Assembly (NCBI RefSeq): GCF_005280295.1
Contig: NZ_CP040020.1
Location: 1-64,000 of the forward strand
Direction of reading: 5' to 3'
Origin: Brevibacterium sp. CS2
GTDB taxonomy: Bacteria > Actinomycetota > Actinomycetes > Actinomycetales > Brevibacteriaceae
Length of the DNA stretch: 64,000 nucleotides
The position numbers and the translations under genes are program-made. Every line of letters begins with the position of its first letter. The stretch's first letter is position 1. The notes below the pieces were generated by a model. The model was given only the letters and a program-made list of their open reading frames with translations, ran no database searches and was not told where the DNA came from. Shown here piece after piece: positions 27,046 to 36,002 of the stretch.

Positions 27046-27123
27046 GAAAGTCCCGCGATTCCTGCAATCCCCCTCACAACCTGTTCAGGTCGAAGGGGTG
27101 AGTGCAGGAATTGCGGGACTTTC
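27046..27123. repeat. Palindromic intergenic repeat, copy 1 (upstream of nuclease-like gene)
   Basis: A 21-base arm (27046-27066) pairs with 27103-27123 with one mismatch. Inside lies CACAACCTGTTCAGGT (27075-27090), itself partly palindromic. The element shares the outer TCCCGC, the CTGCA and the CACAACCTG core with the copy at 28250-28315. It may also terminate the usp transcript. Confidence 0.8.
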
Positions 27124-27217
27124 CCCTCATGGAGCCCTGTGACCTGAGGACGGGCAGTCGTCCACAGGCAGTGGAGGGGGTCTTGTCCGGGGCTGCCGGG
27201 CGATGGAGCCTGGTGCC

Positions 27218-28225
27218 ATGAGCCTCATCGTCACTCAGCAGGATCTGTTCGATCATGGGGCGCACTGGCGCACGATATCCGCCATGACGGCGTGCTGCCT
27301 CAAGCGACTGATGCCCGGCGTGTACCTGCTGCACCGCCGATGCACCGAACCGCTCCACCGCCCCGGCACCCGGATGATCGAACCGATCGATGACGACCGC
27401 TTGGCATCACTCGGGTCGAACACCGCGCACATCCGCTACGCCGCCGGTCGTGCCCTCCTCATCGAGGCGTTCACCGCAACCGGGCATGGGGGCCGGCTCG
27501 TCTCGAGCGGAGCTGCGGTGTTCTCGCACGGCAGTGCCGCCCATCTCCATGCCCTCCCCTTCGCGATCGACGAGAGACCGCTGGTCGAGGTGCAGCGACC
27601 GGGCAAGAGCAGGCAGAAGGGGTACACCCGGCTCCGATCGATGCAGGTCGGTGCCGATCAGATCGTGGAGGTCTCGGGACTGCGCACCACCTCGCCCGCA
27701 CGGACCGTCCTGGACATCGCACGCACCCGGGGCCTCGACCAAGGGCTGCCGATGGCCGAGGCCGCCCTTCGCAGCGGAGCGCTCACCGCCGAGGACCTCA
27801 TCGTCTCTCGGGACTCGCATCCCGGCAGGCGACTGCACGTCGATGACGCGCTGCTCCGCCTCCTCAGCGGGCGCAGCGAGAGCGCGGGCGAAGCACTCCT
27901 CAAGATCCGTCTCGATCGTGCCGGGCTGCTCGGCGACCTGGTCGAGCAGTATTCGGTGTACGACGAGCACGGGTTCGTCGCACGTGTGGACTTCGCCCAC
28001 TCCGGGACGAAGCTCGCGATCGAGTTCGACGGCTACGGGAAGTACTTCCTCGATGATGCGGACGGCCGGGCGGCGCTGAAGCAGGAGCGTCGGCGGGAAG
28101 CCGACCTGCGCGCCGCCGGCTGGGAGGTCATCCGCGTCGAATGGCGCGATCTCTTCGACCCGGCGGCGATGCGACGCCTGTGCGCACGCATCGCTCGGCA
28201 CCTCGCAACCCGCAGTGCCGCTTGA
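27218..28225 (+). CDS. AbiEi-like N-terminal domain plus Vsr/DUF559-like nuclease domain protein
   Basis: The 335-residue protein begins with an AbiEi-type winged-helix-like region (LKRLMPGVYLL). Its middle region has a SPARTVLDIA signature and its end is a Vsr/DUF559-like PD-(D/E)XK domain. A core RVDFAHSGTKLAIEFDGYGK is followed by ERRREADLRAAGWEVIRVEW, with the Asp, Glu and Gln/Glu-Arg residues typical of that nuclease fold. Such genes are frequent, often in several copies, in Actinobacteria and have no firm function. The ATG at 27218 has GGAG upstream; an earlier ATG at 27203 is possible. It is a lone gene bracketed by two related palindromes. Confidence 0.75.
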   Translation: MSLIVTQQDLFDHGAHWRTISAMTACCLKRLMPGVYLLHRRCTEPLHRPGTRMIEPIDDDRLASLGSNTAHIRYAAGRALLIEAFTATGHGGRLVSSGAAVFSHGSAAHLHALPFAIDERPLVEVQRPGKSRQKGYTRLRSMQVGADQIVEVSGLRTTSPARTVLDIARTRGLDQGLPMAEAALRSGALTAEDLIVSRDSHPGRRLHVDDALLRLLSGRSESAGEALLKIRLDRAGLLGDLVEQYSVYDEHGFVARVDFAHSGTKLAIEFDGYGKYFLDDADGRAALKQERRREADLRAAGWEVIRVEWRDLFDPAAMRRLCARIARHLATRSAA

Positions 28226-28249
28226 CCACCCGGTCCGAATCACGAAACT

Positions 28250-28315
28250 CCCGCAGAAACTGCAGTGGCCCGCACAACCTGAACAGGTTGTGCGGGCCAC
28301 TGCAGTTTTCGCGGG
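28250..28315. repeat. Palindromic intergenic repeat, copy 2 (downstream of nuclease-like gene)
   Basis: A perfect 25-base arm (28257-28281) and its complement (28284-28308) flank a 2-base AA centre, with outer CCCGC / GCGGG at 28250-28254 and 28311-28315. The centre reads CACAACCTGAACAGGTTGTG. It lies between the convergent nuclease gene and sucD and would act as a strong bidirectional terminator. Confidence 0.9.
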
Positions 28316-28355
28316 CATCTGCCGCAAGGCAGCCCCGCGGCCTGTCGCCTGGAGA

Positions 28356-29252
28356 TCAGGCGAGGAGATCGCGCATGAGCTGCGCGGTCTCCGAAGGCGT
28401 CTTGCCGACCTTGACGCCGGCGGCCTCGAGGGCCTCCTTCTTCGCCTGCGCGGTGCCGGACGAACCGGACACAATCGCACCGGCGTGGCCCATGGTCTTG
28501 CCCTCCGGGGCGGTGAAGCCCGCGACGTAGCCGACGACCGGCTTGGTGACGTTGGCCTTGATGAACTCGGCCGCGCGCTCCTCGGCGTCGCCGCCGATCT
28601 CGCCGATCATCACGATCGCCTCGGTCTCCGGGTCCGCCTCGAACGCGGCGAGCGCGTCGATGTGCGTGGTGCCTATGACCGGGTCGCCGCCGATGCCGAT
28701 CGCGGTGGTGAAGCCGAGGTCCCGCAGCTCGTACATCATCTGGTAGGTCAGGGTGCCCGACTTCGACACGAGGCCGAGCCTGCCCTTCTGCGTGATGTTC
28801 GCCGGGATGATGCCCGCGAGCGACTCCCCGGGGGAGATGATGCCCGGGCAGTTCGGGCCGATGATCCGGGTCGCATTGCCCTTCTCGGTGGCGTGGGCCC
28901 AGATCGCGGCGGAGTCCTGGACCGGGATGCCCTCGGTGATGATGACGAGGAGCTCGATGCCGGCATCGATGGCCTCGAAACCCGCGTCCTTGGAGAACGC
29001 CGGGGGCACGAAGGCGACGGACACGTTCGCGCCGGTGGCCTCCATCGCCTCGCCGACGGAGGCGAACACCGGCAGCTCGACGTCCGCGCCGGAGGCGTCC
29101 TTGTGGCTCACGGTGGTGCCGGCCTTGCGCGCGTTGACGCCGCCGACCACATTGGCGCCCGCGGCGAGCATCCGCGCGGTGTGCTTGGTTCCCTCACCGC
29201 CGGTGATGCCCTGGACGATGATCTTCGAATCCTGGTTGAGGAAAATCGACAT
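28356..29252 (-). CDS. sucD: Succinyl-CoA synthetase, ADP-forming, subunit alpha
   Basis: A 298-residue alpha subunit that forms the enzyme with SucC and converts succinyl-CoA to succinate with ATP synthesis in the TCA cycle. The CoA-binding start ([19 protein letters not shown]) and the phospho-histidine segment [17 protein letters not shown] are present. The length is normal. It follows sucC by 25 bases in the same operon. Confidence 0.97.
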   Translation of the reverse strand: MSIFLNQDSKIIVQGITGGEGTKHTARMLAAGANVVGGVNARKAGTTVSHKDASGADVELPVFASVGEAMEATGANVSVAFVPPAFSKDAGFEAIDAGIELLVIITEGIPVQDSAAIWAHATEKGNATRIIGPNCPGIISPGESLAGIIPANITQKGRLGLVSKSGTLTYQMMYELRDLGFTTAIGIGGDPVIGTTHIDALAAFEADPETEAIVMIGEIGGDAEERAAEFIKANVTKPVVGYVAGFTAPEGKTMGHAGAIVSGSSGTAQAKKEALEAAGVKVGKTPSETAQLMRDLLA

Positions 29253-29277
29253 GGTGTGTATACGACCTTTCGGGCTA

Positions 29278-30447
29278 TCAGTTCGCGGCGGCGAGTTCGG
29301 CGGCCTTGTCGGCTCCGCCGTCCATCGTGTCGGTGAGGGTCACCAGCGGGTGTCCGGCCTGCTCGAGGATCGCACGGCCCTCCTCCACATTGTTGCCGTC
29401 GAGGCGGACGACGAGCGGCTTGGAGGCCTGGTCGCCGAGGATCTCGAGGGCGTTGACGATGCCGTTGGCCACGGCGTCGCAGGCGGTGATGCCGCCGAAC
29501 ACGTTGACGAACACGCTCTTGACCTGCTCGTCACCGAGGATCACGTCGAGGCCGTTGGCCATGACCTCGGCCGAGGCGCCGCCGCCGATGTCGAGGAAGT
29601 TCGCCGGCTTCACGCCGCCGTGGTCCTCCCCGGCGTACGCGACGACGTCGAGCGTCGACATGACGAGGCCCGCGCCGTTGCCGATCACGCCGACCTCGCC
29701 GTCGAGCTTGACGTAGTTGAGGCCGAGCTTCTTGGCCTTGAGCTCGAGCGGGTCCTCGGCGTCGATGTCCTGGAGGTCCGCGTGGTCCTCGTGGCGGAAC
29801 TCGGCGTTCTCGTCGAGCGAGACCTTGCCGTCGAGCGCGATGATGTCACCGGACGCGGTCGACACGAGCGGGTTGACCTCGACGAGGGTGGCGTCCTCGG
29901 CGTCGAACACGGTCCACAGCTTCTGCAGCACCACGGCGATCTTGGATGCGACGTCGCCCTCGAACCCGGCGGCGGCGACGATCTCCTGGGCCTTCGCGGC
30001 GTCGATCCCGGTGAGCGGGGACACGGCGACCCGGGCGAGCTCCTCGGGACGCTCCTCGGCCAGGGTCTCGATGTCCACGCCGCCCTCCTTGGAGCACATG
30101 GCGAGGTAGGTGCGGTTGGCGCGGTCGAGGAGGATCGAGAAGTAGTACTCCTCGGCGATGTCCGCGCCCTCGGCGATCATGACCTTCTTGGTGATGTGGC
30201 CCTTGATGTCGAGGCCGAGGATCTCCTCGGCCTTCTCCTTGGCCTCGGCCGGGTCGTGGGCGAGCTTGACGCCGCCGGCCTTGCCGCGGCCGCCGATCTT
30301 GACCTGCGACTTGACGACGACGGTGCCGCCGCCGAGCGCCTCGGCCGCGGCCTGCGCCCGTTCGGGGGTGTCGGCGACCTGTGCGCGGAGCACGGGCACC
30401 CCGTGCTTCTCGAAGAGGTCACGCGCCTGATACTCGAAAAGATCCAC
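29278..30447 (-). CDS. sucC: Succinyl-CoA synthetase, ADP-forming, subunit beta
   Basis: A 389-residue beta subunit with an ATP-grasp N-terminal half ([20 protein letters not shown], then [20 protein letters not shown]) and a C-terminal ligase-CoA domain with a FLDIGGGAS glycine-rich loop. It starts at a GTG with AAGGAA seven bases upstream. It is the first gene of sucCD. Confidence 0.97.
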   Translation of the reverse strand: MDLFEYQARDLFEKHGVPVLRAQVADTPERAQAAAEALGGGTVVVKSQVKIGGRGKAGGVKLAHDPAEAKEKAEEILGLDIKGHITKKVMIAEGADIAEEYYFSILLDRANRTYLAMCSKEGGVDIETLAEERPEELARVAVSPLTGIDAAKAQEIVAAAGFEGDVASKIAVVLQKLWTVFDAEDATLVEVNPLVSTASGDIIALDGKVSLDENAEFRHEDHADLQDIDAEDPLELKAKKLGLNYVKLDGEVGVIGNGAGLVMSTLDVVAYAGEDHGGVKPANFLDIGGGASAEVMANGLDVILGDEQVKSVFVNVFGGITACDAVANGIVNALEILGDQASKPLVVRLDGNNVEEGRAILEQAGHPLVTLTDTMDGGADKAAELAAAN

Positions 30448-30810
30448 GTGTGTTCCTTACGTCCGTGCGCGCCCGGTCCGGGTCCGGATCGACCGTGGCC
30501 CTGCGGGCGCGCCGCTTGCGGGTGGGTATGAAGCGAATCAACCGCTTCCCACACTAGTCGCTCATCCGAGTGCGGACACAAGCGACCCGGCCGAACGTGG
30601 ACGCCGGCCCCGGCCCGAGGCGCCCGCCGCACCCGAACCGCGCTCCCGTCGCCCGCACGCAGCCCGCCTGCCGCTCCCCGTCGCCCGGCCCCGCGCAGCC
30701 CTCACGGCGGCGTCGCCCCGGCCCCGCGCCGGTCCCGCCCGAAACCACGCCGGCCTCGCCGTCAAGAATCTTGAAGCACCGGTATCTTGACGGCGACGTA
30801 TCATGGGGGC
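30448..30810. promoter_or_regulatory. Divergent sucC / marR promoter region with MarR-type operators
   Basis: This 363-base gap has no gene. On the minus strand TAGTGT (30556-30551) is a candidate sucC -10, with a leader of about 97 bases. Toward marR, the palindrome TCAAGAATCTTGA (30762-30774) is a likely operator. GTCAAGA (30761-30767) and TCTTGAC (30785-30791) form a second, wider inverted repeat. A TATCAT -10 (30799-30804) lies six bases before the marR ATG. The operators overlap the promoter, which suggests autorepression. Confidence 0.6.
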
Positions 30811-31305
30811 ATGGATGAGGTCGACCGGATCGTCGCGGCGTGGCGCCATGAGCGCCCCGACCTCGACGTGTCCCCGATGGAGGTCCTGTCGCGCGTGTCT
30901 CGCCTGTCGAAGCAGCTCGACAAGGCCCGCAAGGTCACCTTCCACAACCACGGACTCGAGGTGTGGGCCTTCGACGTGCTGTCCGCGCTCCGGCGCTCCG
31001 GCGCGCCGTATCAGCTCTCCCCCTCCCGCCTCATCGGCGAAATGATGGTGACCTCGGGGACGATGACCAATCGGATCGACCGCCTCGTCACCGCCGGCTG
31101 GGTCTCCCGGCACCCCGACCCCGCGGACCGCCGCGGCGTGCTCGTGCGACTCACCGCGGCCGGGCAGGCCAAGGTCGACGGAGCGCTCGCGGAGCTCCTC
31201 GTCCTCGAGGCCGAGCTCCTCGCGCAGCTCTCCGCCCCGCAGCGCCGCAAGCTCAGCGAGCTCCTGCGCCAGCTCTCCACCGGGTTCGACGGCGAGGACG
31301 AATGA
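30811..31305 (+). CDS. MarR-family transcriptional regulator
   Basis: A 164-residue winged-helix regulator. The HTH region is SPSRLIGEMMVTSGTMTNRI and the wing is VSRHPDPADRRGVLVRLT, as in MarR proteins. The N- and C-terminal helices would form the dimer interface. The ATG at 30811 is chosen because a TATCAT -10 ends six bases upstream (leaderless). The phosphatase gene overlaps its stop (ATGA). The inverted repeats just upstream fit autoregulation. The ligand is unknown. Confidence 0.9.
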   Translation: MDEVDRIVAAWRHERPDLDVSPMEVLSRVSRLSKQLDKARKVTFHNHGLEVWAFDVLSALRRSGAPYQLSPSRLIGEMMVTSGTMTNRIDRLVTAGWVSRHPDPADRRGVLVRLTAAGQAKVDGALAELLVLEAELLAQLSAPQRRKLSELLRQLSTGFDGEDE

Positions 31306-32121
31306 GCGACCGGCACCGCACCGAGTCCGATCGCCGCGAGCTCGCGTTCGACGGCGCGCTCAACCTCCGCGACCTCGGCGGGCTCCCGACCGCTCACGGC
31401 CCCACCCGGTTCGGCCGGGTGGTCCGCGGGGGCCGGCGCGAACGCCTCACCGCGGAGGGCTGGCGGCAGCTCGCGGCGTACGGGATCAGGCACGTCATCG
31501 ACCTCCGCACCCCCGCCGAGGTGCACCGCCGCCCCAGCGACCCGCCCGTTCCCGCGACCGCCTGGGGAGTCCTTCGACATCCTCCAGCTGCCGGTCGAGG
31601 ACTTCGCGGTCGCGGACTACGTCGACGCGCTCGACCACCCCTATCTCAACCACCCCAAGCACTACCCCCTGCTCCTCGACCACTTCCCCGCCGAGCTCGC
31701 CGCGGTCATGCGCGCGCTCGCCCGGATCGCCCGGCTCCCGGCCGCTCAGACCTCTCCCGACTCGCCCCGCCCCGGCGTCTGCATCCACTGCTCGGCCGGC
31801 CGCGACCGGACCGGGCTGGTCTCCGCGTGGCTGCTGCAGCTCGCCGGCGTCGCCGACCGCGACATCATCGCCGACTACCGGCGCTCCCTCGACCGGGTCA
31901 ACGAGTACCACCGCACCTCCGGCCACCCGGTGGAGAAGTACGAGCCGCCCGCGGTGTTCGAGCCCTGGGCCGGCTCCCGCACCGAGGCACTCGCCGAGTT
32001 CCTCGCGGCGCACCCCGCCGCCGAGGTGCTCCCCCGGCTCGGGCTGACCGCGCACGAGGTGGCCGCTCTCGCCTCCCTCCTCGCCCCGCGGGGCTCCCGG
32101 CCGGCGCCGCCCGCCGGATGA
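31302..32121 (+). pseudogene. Tyrosine/dual-specificity-type protein phosphatase, frameshifted
   Basis: The N-terminal part (FDGALNLRDLGGLPTAHG, then HVIDLRTPAEVH) is in one frame up to about 31560. The rest, GESFDILQLPVEDFAVADYV through the catalytic HCSAGRDRTG loop to the stop at 32121, is one base over. One extra base (or two missing) near 31560 explains it. Read across, this is a complete DUF/Y_phosphatase3-type enzyme of about 270 residues with the Cx5R motif intact. It overlaps marR by four bases, so the two form a coupled pair. It may be real decay or an assembly indel. Confidence 0.8.
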
Positions 32122-32274
32122 GCACCATCCGCCGGGTGCGCGCCGTCCGCCGGATGAGCCCCGCGGGTCGATCGGGCACTACCGTGCGGACCTGCCCTGC
32201 GGCGTTGCTCCCTGACCGCGCCGCCGCTCACCCCTAGACTGCACGTGACCGTCGACGTTCCCCAGCTGAAGGTG

Positions 32275-32991
32275 ATGAGTGTGCGCCAGCGCTTCCTGAC
32301 CGTTCCCGCAGCCGCTGCGTGCGCGCTGCTCGCCCTCACCGGCTGCGAGGCGACCGGCACCGAGCGCCCGGACCCGCGGCCCTCGGTGAGCCCCGAGGTG
32401 GCGACCCCCGTCGAGACCCCGGACTCCGCTCCCGCGATCACGCTCGTCGACGTGTCTCCCGGCGGGCCCGTCGAGGGCGATCCCGTGTGGTCCGGGCTGC
32501 AAACCGCCGCGGCGGACGGCGAGGACGCCTACCTCGACGTCTACGTCCACAGCTACCAGGAGCCCGGCGCGGAGGGCGAGGTCACGCTCACGCCGTCGAC
32601 CCCGGACAGTGTGAGCATCACCCTCCCCGCCGAGGCGGTCGATGCCGAGCGGGCGCCGTTCTACCGGATCCTCGGCACCTTCGCAGTCACCGAGGTCGGG
32701 TCCTCGGCGTACACCCTCGAATCCGTGAGCACGGACGAGATCGCCGAGGTCAGGCCCACCGGTCCGAGCACCGAGGAGCGGTGCACGGCCGAGGACGCGA
32801 ACGAGCGGATCGAGCAGGCCGCCCAGCAGCTCGCCGAGGACCCGGGATCCCGGGAGGAGCTGCGGCTGCTGTGGGCGAGCGCGCCCGAGGTGTGGTGGGG
32901 CATCCAGCGCACCGCGGCGACGCTCGGGGACTCCGAGGGCGAGGCGGCCGGCGACTTCCTCACCGAGGCCTGCGGACAGCACCTGGGCTGA
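32275..32991 (+). CDS. Lipoprotein of unknown function
   Basis: The 238-residue product has a lipoprotein signal (FLTVPAAAACALLALTGC, lipobox LTGC) and then a Pro-rich linker and a mostly acidic outside domain. A Cys in EERCTAED and another near the end (TEACGQH) could form a disulphide. No family is recognised. The start is set at the ATG at 32275 to give a normal signal peptide. A TAGACT -10 lies at 32235-32240, and a GTG at 32245 five bases after it could alternatively start translation. It is convergent with the next gene, three bases apart. Confidence 0.7.
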   Translation: MSVRQRFLTVPAAAACALLALTGCEATGTERPDPRPSVSPEVATPVETPDSAPAITLVDVSPGGPVEGDPVWSGLQTAAADGEDAYLDVYVHSYQEPGAEGEVTLTPSTPDSVSITLPAEAVDAERAPFYRILGTFAVTEVGSSAYTLESVSTDEIAEVRPTGPSTEERCTAEDANERIEQAAQQLAEDPGSREELRLLWASAPEVWWGIQRTAATLGDSEGEAAGDFLTEACGQHLG

Positions 32992-32994
32992 GCC

Positions 32995-33594
32995 CTACTT
33001 CTTCTTCGAACCGCCCACGCTCTTCGTCGGACCGCTCCTGCGCGTGGAACGGCTGGAGCGCCCCGCGCCCTCCGCGCGCTCAGCACCCCCCGCACCATCC
33101 GCACCATCCGCACCCTCCACGCCCACGCCGATCGCGGCGGCGACATCGGCGGACAGCGCGTCCTGGGCGGCCCGGGCCTGCGCCTCGTGCTCGGTGATCG
33201 CGGCACCGTAGGCGCGCAGCGAGGGCGGGGCGAACAGCGCGACGATGCACAGCACTGCCGGCACGATCGAACCGACGGGCAGCAGCCAGCCGGAGCCGAG
33301 CACCGACAGGCCGAACAGGATGAGCAGCACCTGCCAGGCGACCGTCGCCGGCCGCGCCCAGCGGTGCATCCGGTAGAGCCCCATGATCACGGCGACGAGG
33401 CCGAGCGCGAGCACGCCGAACATCACCGCGAGCGACAGCAGCGAGGTTGCGACATCGGTGCTCCCGGAGCGCGAGAGCACGACGAAGAATCCGGCGGACA
33501 CGAGGAGGGCGGCGACCTCGACGGCCACCATCGCGAGTGCGGCCCACAGCGTCCACGGCCGGCGGACCGCGGTGGGCTCGGGCCGCTCGGTCAC
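32995..33594 (-). CDS. Four-helix membrane protein with Lys/Arg-rich tail
   Basis: The 199-residue product has about four membrane helices between residues 14 and 130 and a hydrophilic tail with AEGADGADGAGG-type repeats ending SVGGSKKK. No family is recognised. It overlaps the adenosine deaminase stop by four bases (ATGA), so it is cotranscribed with add. Confidence 0.7.
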   Translation of the reverse strand: MTERPEPTAVRRPWTLWAALAMVAVEVAALLVSAGFFVVLSRSGSTDVATSLLSLAVMFGVLALGLVAVIMGLYRMHRWARPATVAWQVLLILFGLSVLGSGWLLPVGSIVPAVLCIVALFAPPSLRAYGAAITEHEAQARAAQDALSADVAAAIGVGVEGADGADGAGGAERAEGAGRSSRSTRRSGPTKSVGGSKKK

Positions 33595-34697
33595 AGAGTG
33601 ATCCGCTCGAATCCGGGGATCAGGATCTCATCGATGAAGCGCTCGCGGGCGTCGAGCGGGATGAACGCACAGCCGAGCGCGTTGACCGTCGCCCACTCGA
33701 GGTCGCTCTGGTCCCAGCCGGCCTCGTCGACGAGGAGGCGCATCTCGCGGGTCACCGAGGTCGCCGACATCAGCCGGTTGTCGGGGTTGACGGTGACGGC
33801 GAACCCGAGGTCCTTGAGCCCGGTGATCGGGTGGTCGGCGATCGAGCCGGCGGCCCCGGTCTGGAGGTTCGACGAGGGGCACAGCTCGAGCGGCACCTGG
33901 TGGTCGAGGATCCAGGCGGCGAGCCGGCCGAGCGTGCCGTTGCCGTCGACGACGTCCATGTCCTCGACGATCCGCACGCCGTGGCCGATCCGCTGCGCGC
34001 CGCACACCTGCACGGCCTCGAGGATCGACTCCACACCCGCGGCCTCGCCGGCGTGGATGGTGACCGGGAAGCACTCGCGGTGGAGAAAGTCGAAGGCCTG
34101 GAGGTGGGCGGCCGGCGGGTTGCCCGCCTCGCCGCCGGCGATGTCGAAGCCGACCACGCCGGTGTCGCGGTGGCGGATCGCGAGCTCGGCGACGGCGAGC
34201 GAGTTGTTCGCGTGCCGCATGCCGGTGAGGATCTGCCCGGTGCGGATGACCCGTCCGGCCTCGGCGGCGATCGCCTCGCCCTCGTCGAGGCCGGCCTGGA
34301 CCGCGATCACGGCGGCATCCATGTCGAGGTCGGCGCGCAGGTGCTGCTCGGGCGCCCAGCGCGCCTCGGCGTAGAACACGCCGTCGGCCACCTGGTCGAG
34401 CACCCATTCGCGGGCCACCCGGGTGAGGGCGGGCGCGGTCTGCATGACCGCGATGGTGTTCTCGAAGGTCTCGAGGTAGCGGGTGAGGTCACCGGAGTTC
34501 GCAGACGCGGAGAACCACGCGGCGAGATCGGCCGGGTCGTCGGCCGGCAGCGTGTGGCCGGCCTCGCGGGCGAGCTCGACGATCGTCGCGGGCCGCAGCC
34601 CGCCGTCGAGGTGATCGTGCAGCGACACCTTGGGGAGTCGGAGAATCGGGTCATCGGCGTCGACTCCGTGGGGAGTCGGGAAGAGTGTCTGGTCCAC
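33591..34697 (-). CDS. add: Adenosine deaminase
   Basis: A 368-residue zinc hydrolase that deaminates adenosine or deoxyadenosine to inosine in the cytoplasm. Metal and catalytic motifs are present: SLHDHLDGGLRP (HxH), TIHAGEAAG, RIGHGVRI and a later VTVNPDNR with the zinc Asp. The GTG at 34697 lies six bases after TAGGCT, so a leaderless start is likely. The neighbouring BMP lipoprotein gene upstream suggests nucleoside uptake and salvage. Confidence 0.93.
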   Translation of the reverse strand: MDQTLFPTPHGVDADDPILRLPKVSLHDHLDGGLRPATIVELAREAGHTLPADDPADLAAWFSASANSGDLTRYLETFENTIAVMQTAPALTRVAREWVLDQVADGVFYAEARWAPEQHLRADLDMDAAVIAVQAGLDEGEAIAAEAGRVIRTGQILTGMRHANNSLAVAELAIRHRDTGVVGFDIAGGEAGNPPAAHLQAFDFLHRECFPVTIHAGEAAGVESILEAVQVCGAQRIGHGVRIVEDMDVVDGNGTLGRLAAWILDHQVPLELCPSSNLQTGAAGSIADHPITGLKDLGFAVTVNPDNRLMSATSVTREMRLLVDEAGWDQSDLEWATVNALGCAFIPLDARERFIDEILIPGFERITL

Positions 34698-34703
34698 GCG
34701 ACC

Positions 34704-34709
34704 AGCCTA
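34704..34709 (-). promoter_or_regulatory. -10 box for leaderless add start
   Basis: TAGGCT, six bases, then GTG, with no ribosome-binding site. Confidence 0.55.
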
Positions 34710-34763
34710 CGCCACTGCCCCGGGTCCCCCGATCAGGTGCGGAGCCTCATGGGCCGGGTCTGC

Positions 34764-36002
34764 TCAGTCGGCGCCGGGGACGTCGATCTCGCCGGCTCTG
34801 ATCCGGTCGCGGACCTCGGCGATGTCGCGCGACAGCCCGGCCACGGTGCTCAGCAGGCCGTCGGAGGCGACGACCTCGACCCCGCCGTTGTCCATCGTGC
34901 CGGTGTACTCCGGGGTGCGCACGCCGATCTCGCCGATCGTGCGCTCCTCCCCCGCAGGCTCCTCGATCTCGCCGGCGAACCCGGTCTCCGGCCAGCCGGC
35001 GACCGTCGACTGGAAGCCCGCCGCGACGTTCGGCACGGTCGAGGCGATGACGTGCTCGCCCAGACCGTCGTCGAGCGTGCGCGCGCCGTCGGTGCCGTAC
35101 CAGATCAGGGTCGGGTCGATCGTCTCCTCCGGGTCCTCGTCGGACCCGCCGTCGCCCTCGCCGATCTCCGGCCCGCCGACTCCCGCCGCCGCCGTGCTGG
35201 GCCCGGCTGTGCCGTCGGTGCCCTCGGCGCCGTCCGCGGCCGCCTCGTCGCTCGGCGCGTAGTGCTCGGCGAACACGTCGAGCACCCCGCTCGCCGCACC
35301 CGAGGCGAAGGGCACGATGACGTCGGCCCCGGCCTCGAGCGCGGCCTCGGTATACTCGCGCCCGGCCGCCGGGGTGTCGTCGACGGTGCGACGGGACACC
35401 GAGCCCTCCCGCAGCCCGGCGACCTCGGACCCGGTGTCGATGCCGCGCTGCTCGACCCCGGCATCGAAGGCGGCGAGGAGCTCCTCGCCGCCGGCGAACC
35501 CGCGGGAGACGAACATCGCCACGGTGCCGGTCTCCGAGCTCGCCGCCGCGGCGTAGCCGGCGATGAACGCGGGCTCGCGCAGGTCGAAGTCGATGGTGAC
35601 GACGTTGTCCGGGTAGTCGGTGCCGCCGGTGGCGACGGCGAGCCACGCGGTGTCGGGGGCCCGGGCGGCGACGGCAGCGAGCGCCTCGGCCCCGCCGGGG
35701 CCCACGAGCGCGCCGAGCGAGCAGTCCCCGCCGGCGTAGCGGCCGAGCGCCTCCTCGGTGCCGGCGAGCGTGCTCACGCGCTGGGAGGACGTCGAGGCGA
35801 GGAACCCTGCGGACTGCGCATGGGACAGCTCACCGAAGCTCAGCTGGCCGATCGACCGGTCGGCGAAGCCCGCCGGGGCGGAGACCATGCAGCCGGTCGT
35901 CGTCGCCGGAGCGGCCTCCTGCGGCTGCGCCCCGCACGCGGTGAGCAGCGCGGCCGCGGCGAGACCCGCCGCCGCGCCCGGAGCCCGGCGTGCGGTCGTC
36001 AT
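34764..36002 (-). CDS. BMP/PnrA-family substrate-binding lipoprotein
   Basis: The 412-residue lipoprotein has signal and lipobox AAALLTACGAQ, then a BMP-family periplasmic-binding fold. The TAWLAVATGG, EPAFIAGYAAA and ADVIVPFASGAASGVLDVFA segments correspond to family strands. An acidic Gly/Asp-rich insert of about 45 residues interrupts the second lobe. Family members bind nucleosides for ABC import, which fits the neighbouring add gene, but no ABC transporter is present here. Its ATG overlaps the M20 hydrolase stop (ATGA). Confidence 0.8.
   Translation of the reverse strand: MTTARRAPGAAAGLAAAALLTACGAQPQEAAPATTTGCMVSAPAGFADRSIGQLSFGELSHAQSAGFLASTSSQRVSTLAGTEEALGRYAGGDCSLGALVGPGGAEALAAVAARAPDTAWLAVATGGTDYPDNVVTIDFDLREPAFIAGYAAAASSETGTVAMFVSRGFAGGEELLAAFDAGVEQRGIDTGSEVAGLREGSVSRRTVDDTPAAGREYTEAALEAGADVIVPFASGAASGVLDVFAEHYAPSDEAAADGAEGTDGTAGPSTAAAGVGGPEIGEGDGGSDEDPEETIDPTLIWYGTDGARTLDDGLGEHVIASTVPNVAAGFQSTVAGWPETGFAGEIEEPAGEERTIGEIGVRTPEYTGTMDNGGVEVVASDGLLSTVAGLSRDIAEVRDRIRAGEIDVPGAD

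Noticed and set aside
32122-32180. Repeated CCGCCGGATGAGC motifs after the phosphatase gene
   Set aside because: Two short copies in a GC-rich stretch only; they do not extend into a recognisable repeat family or hairpin.
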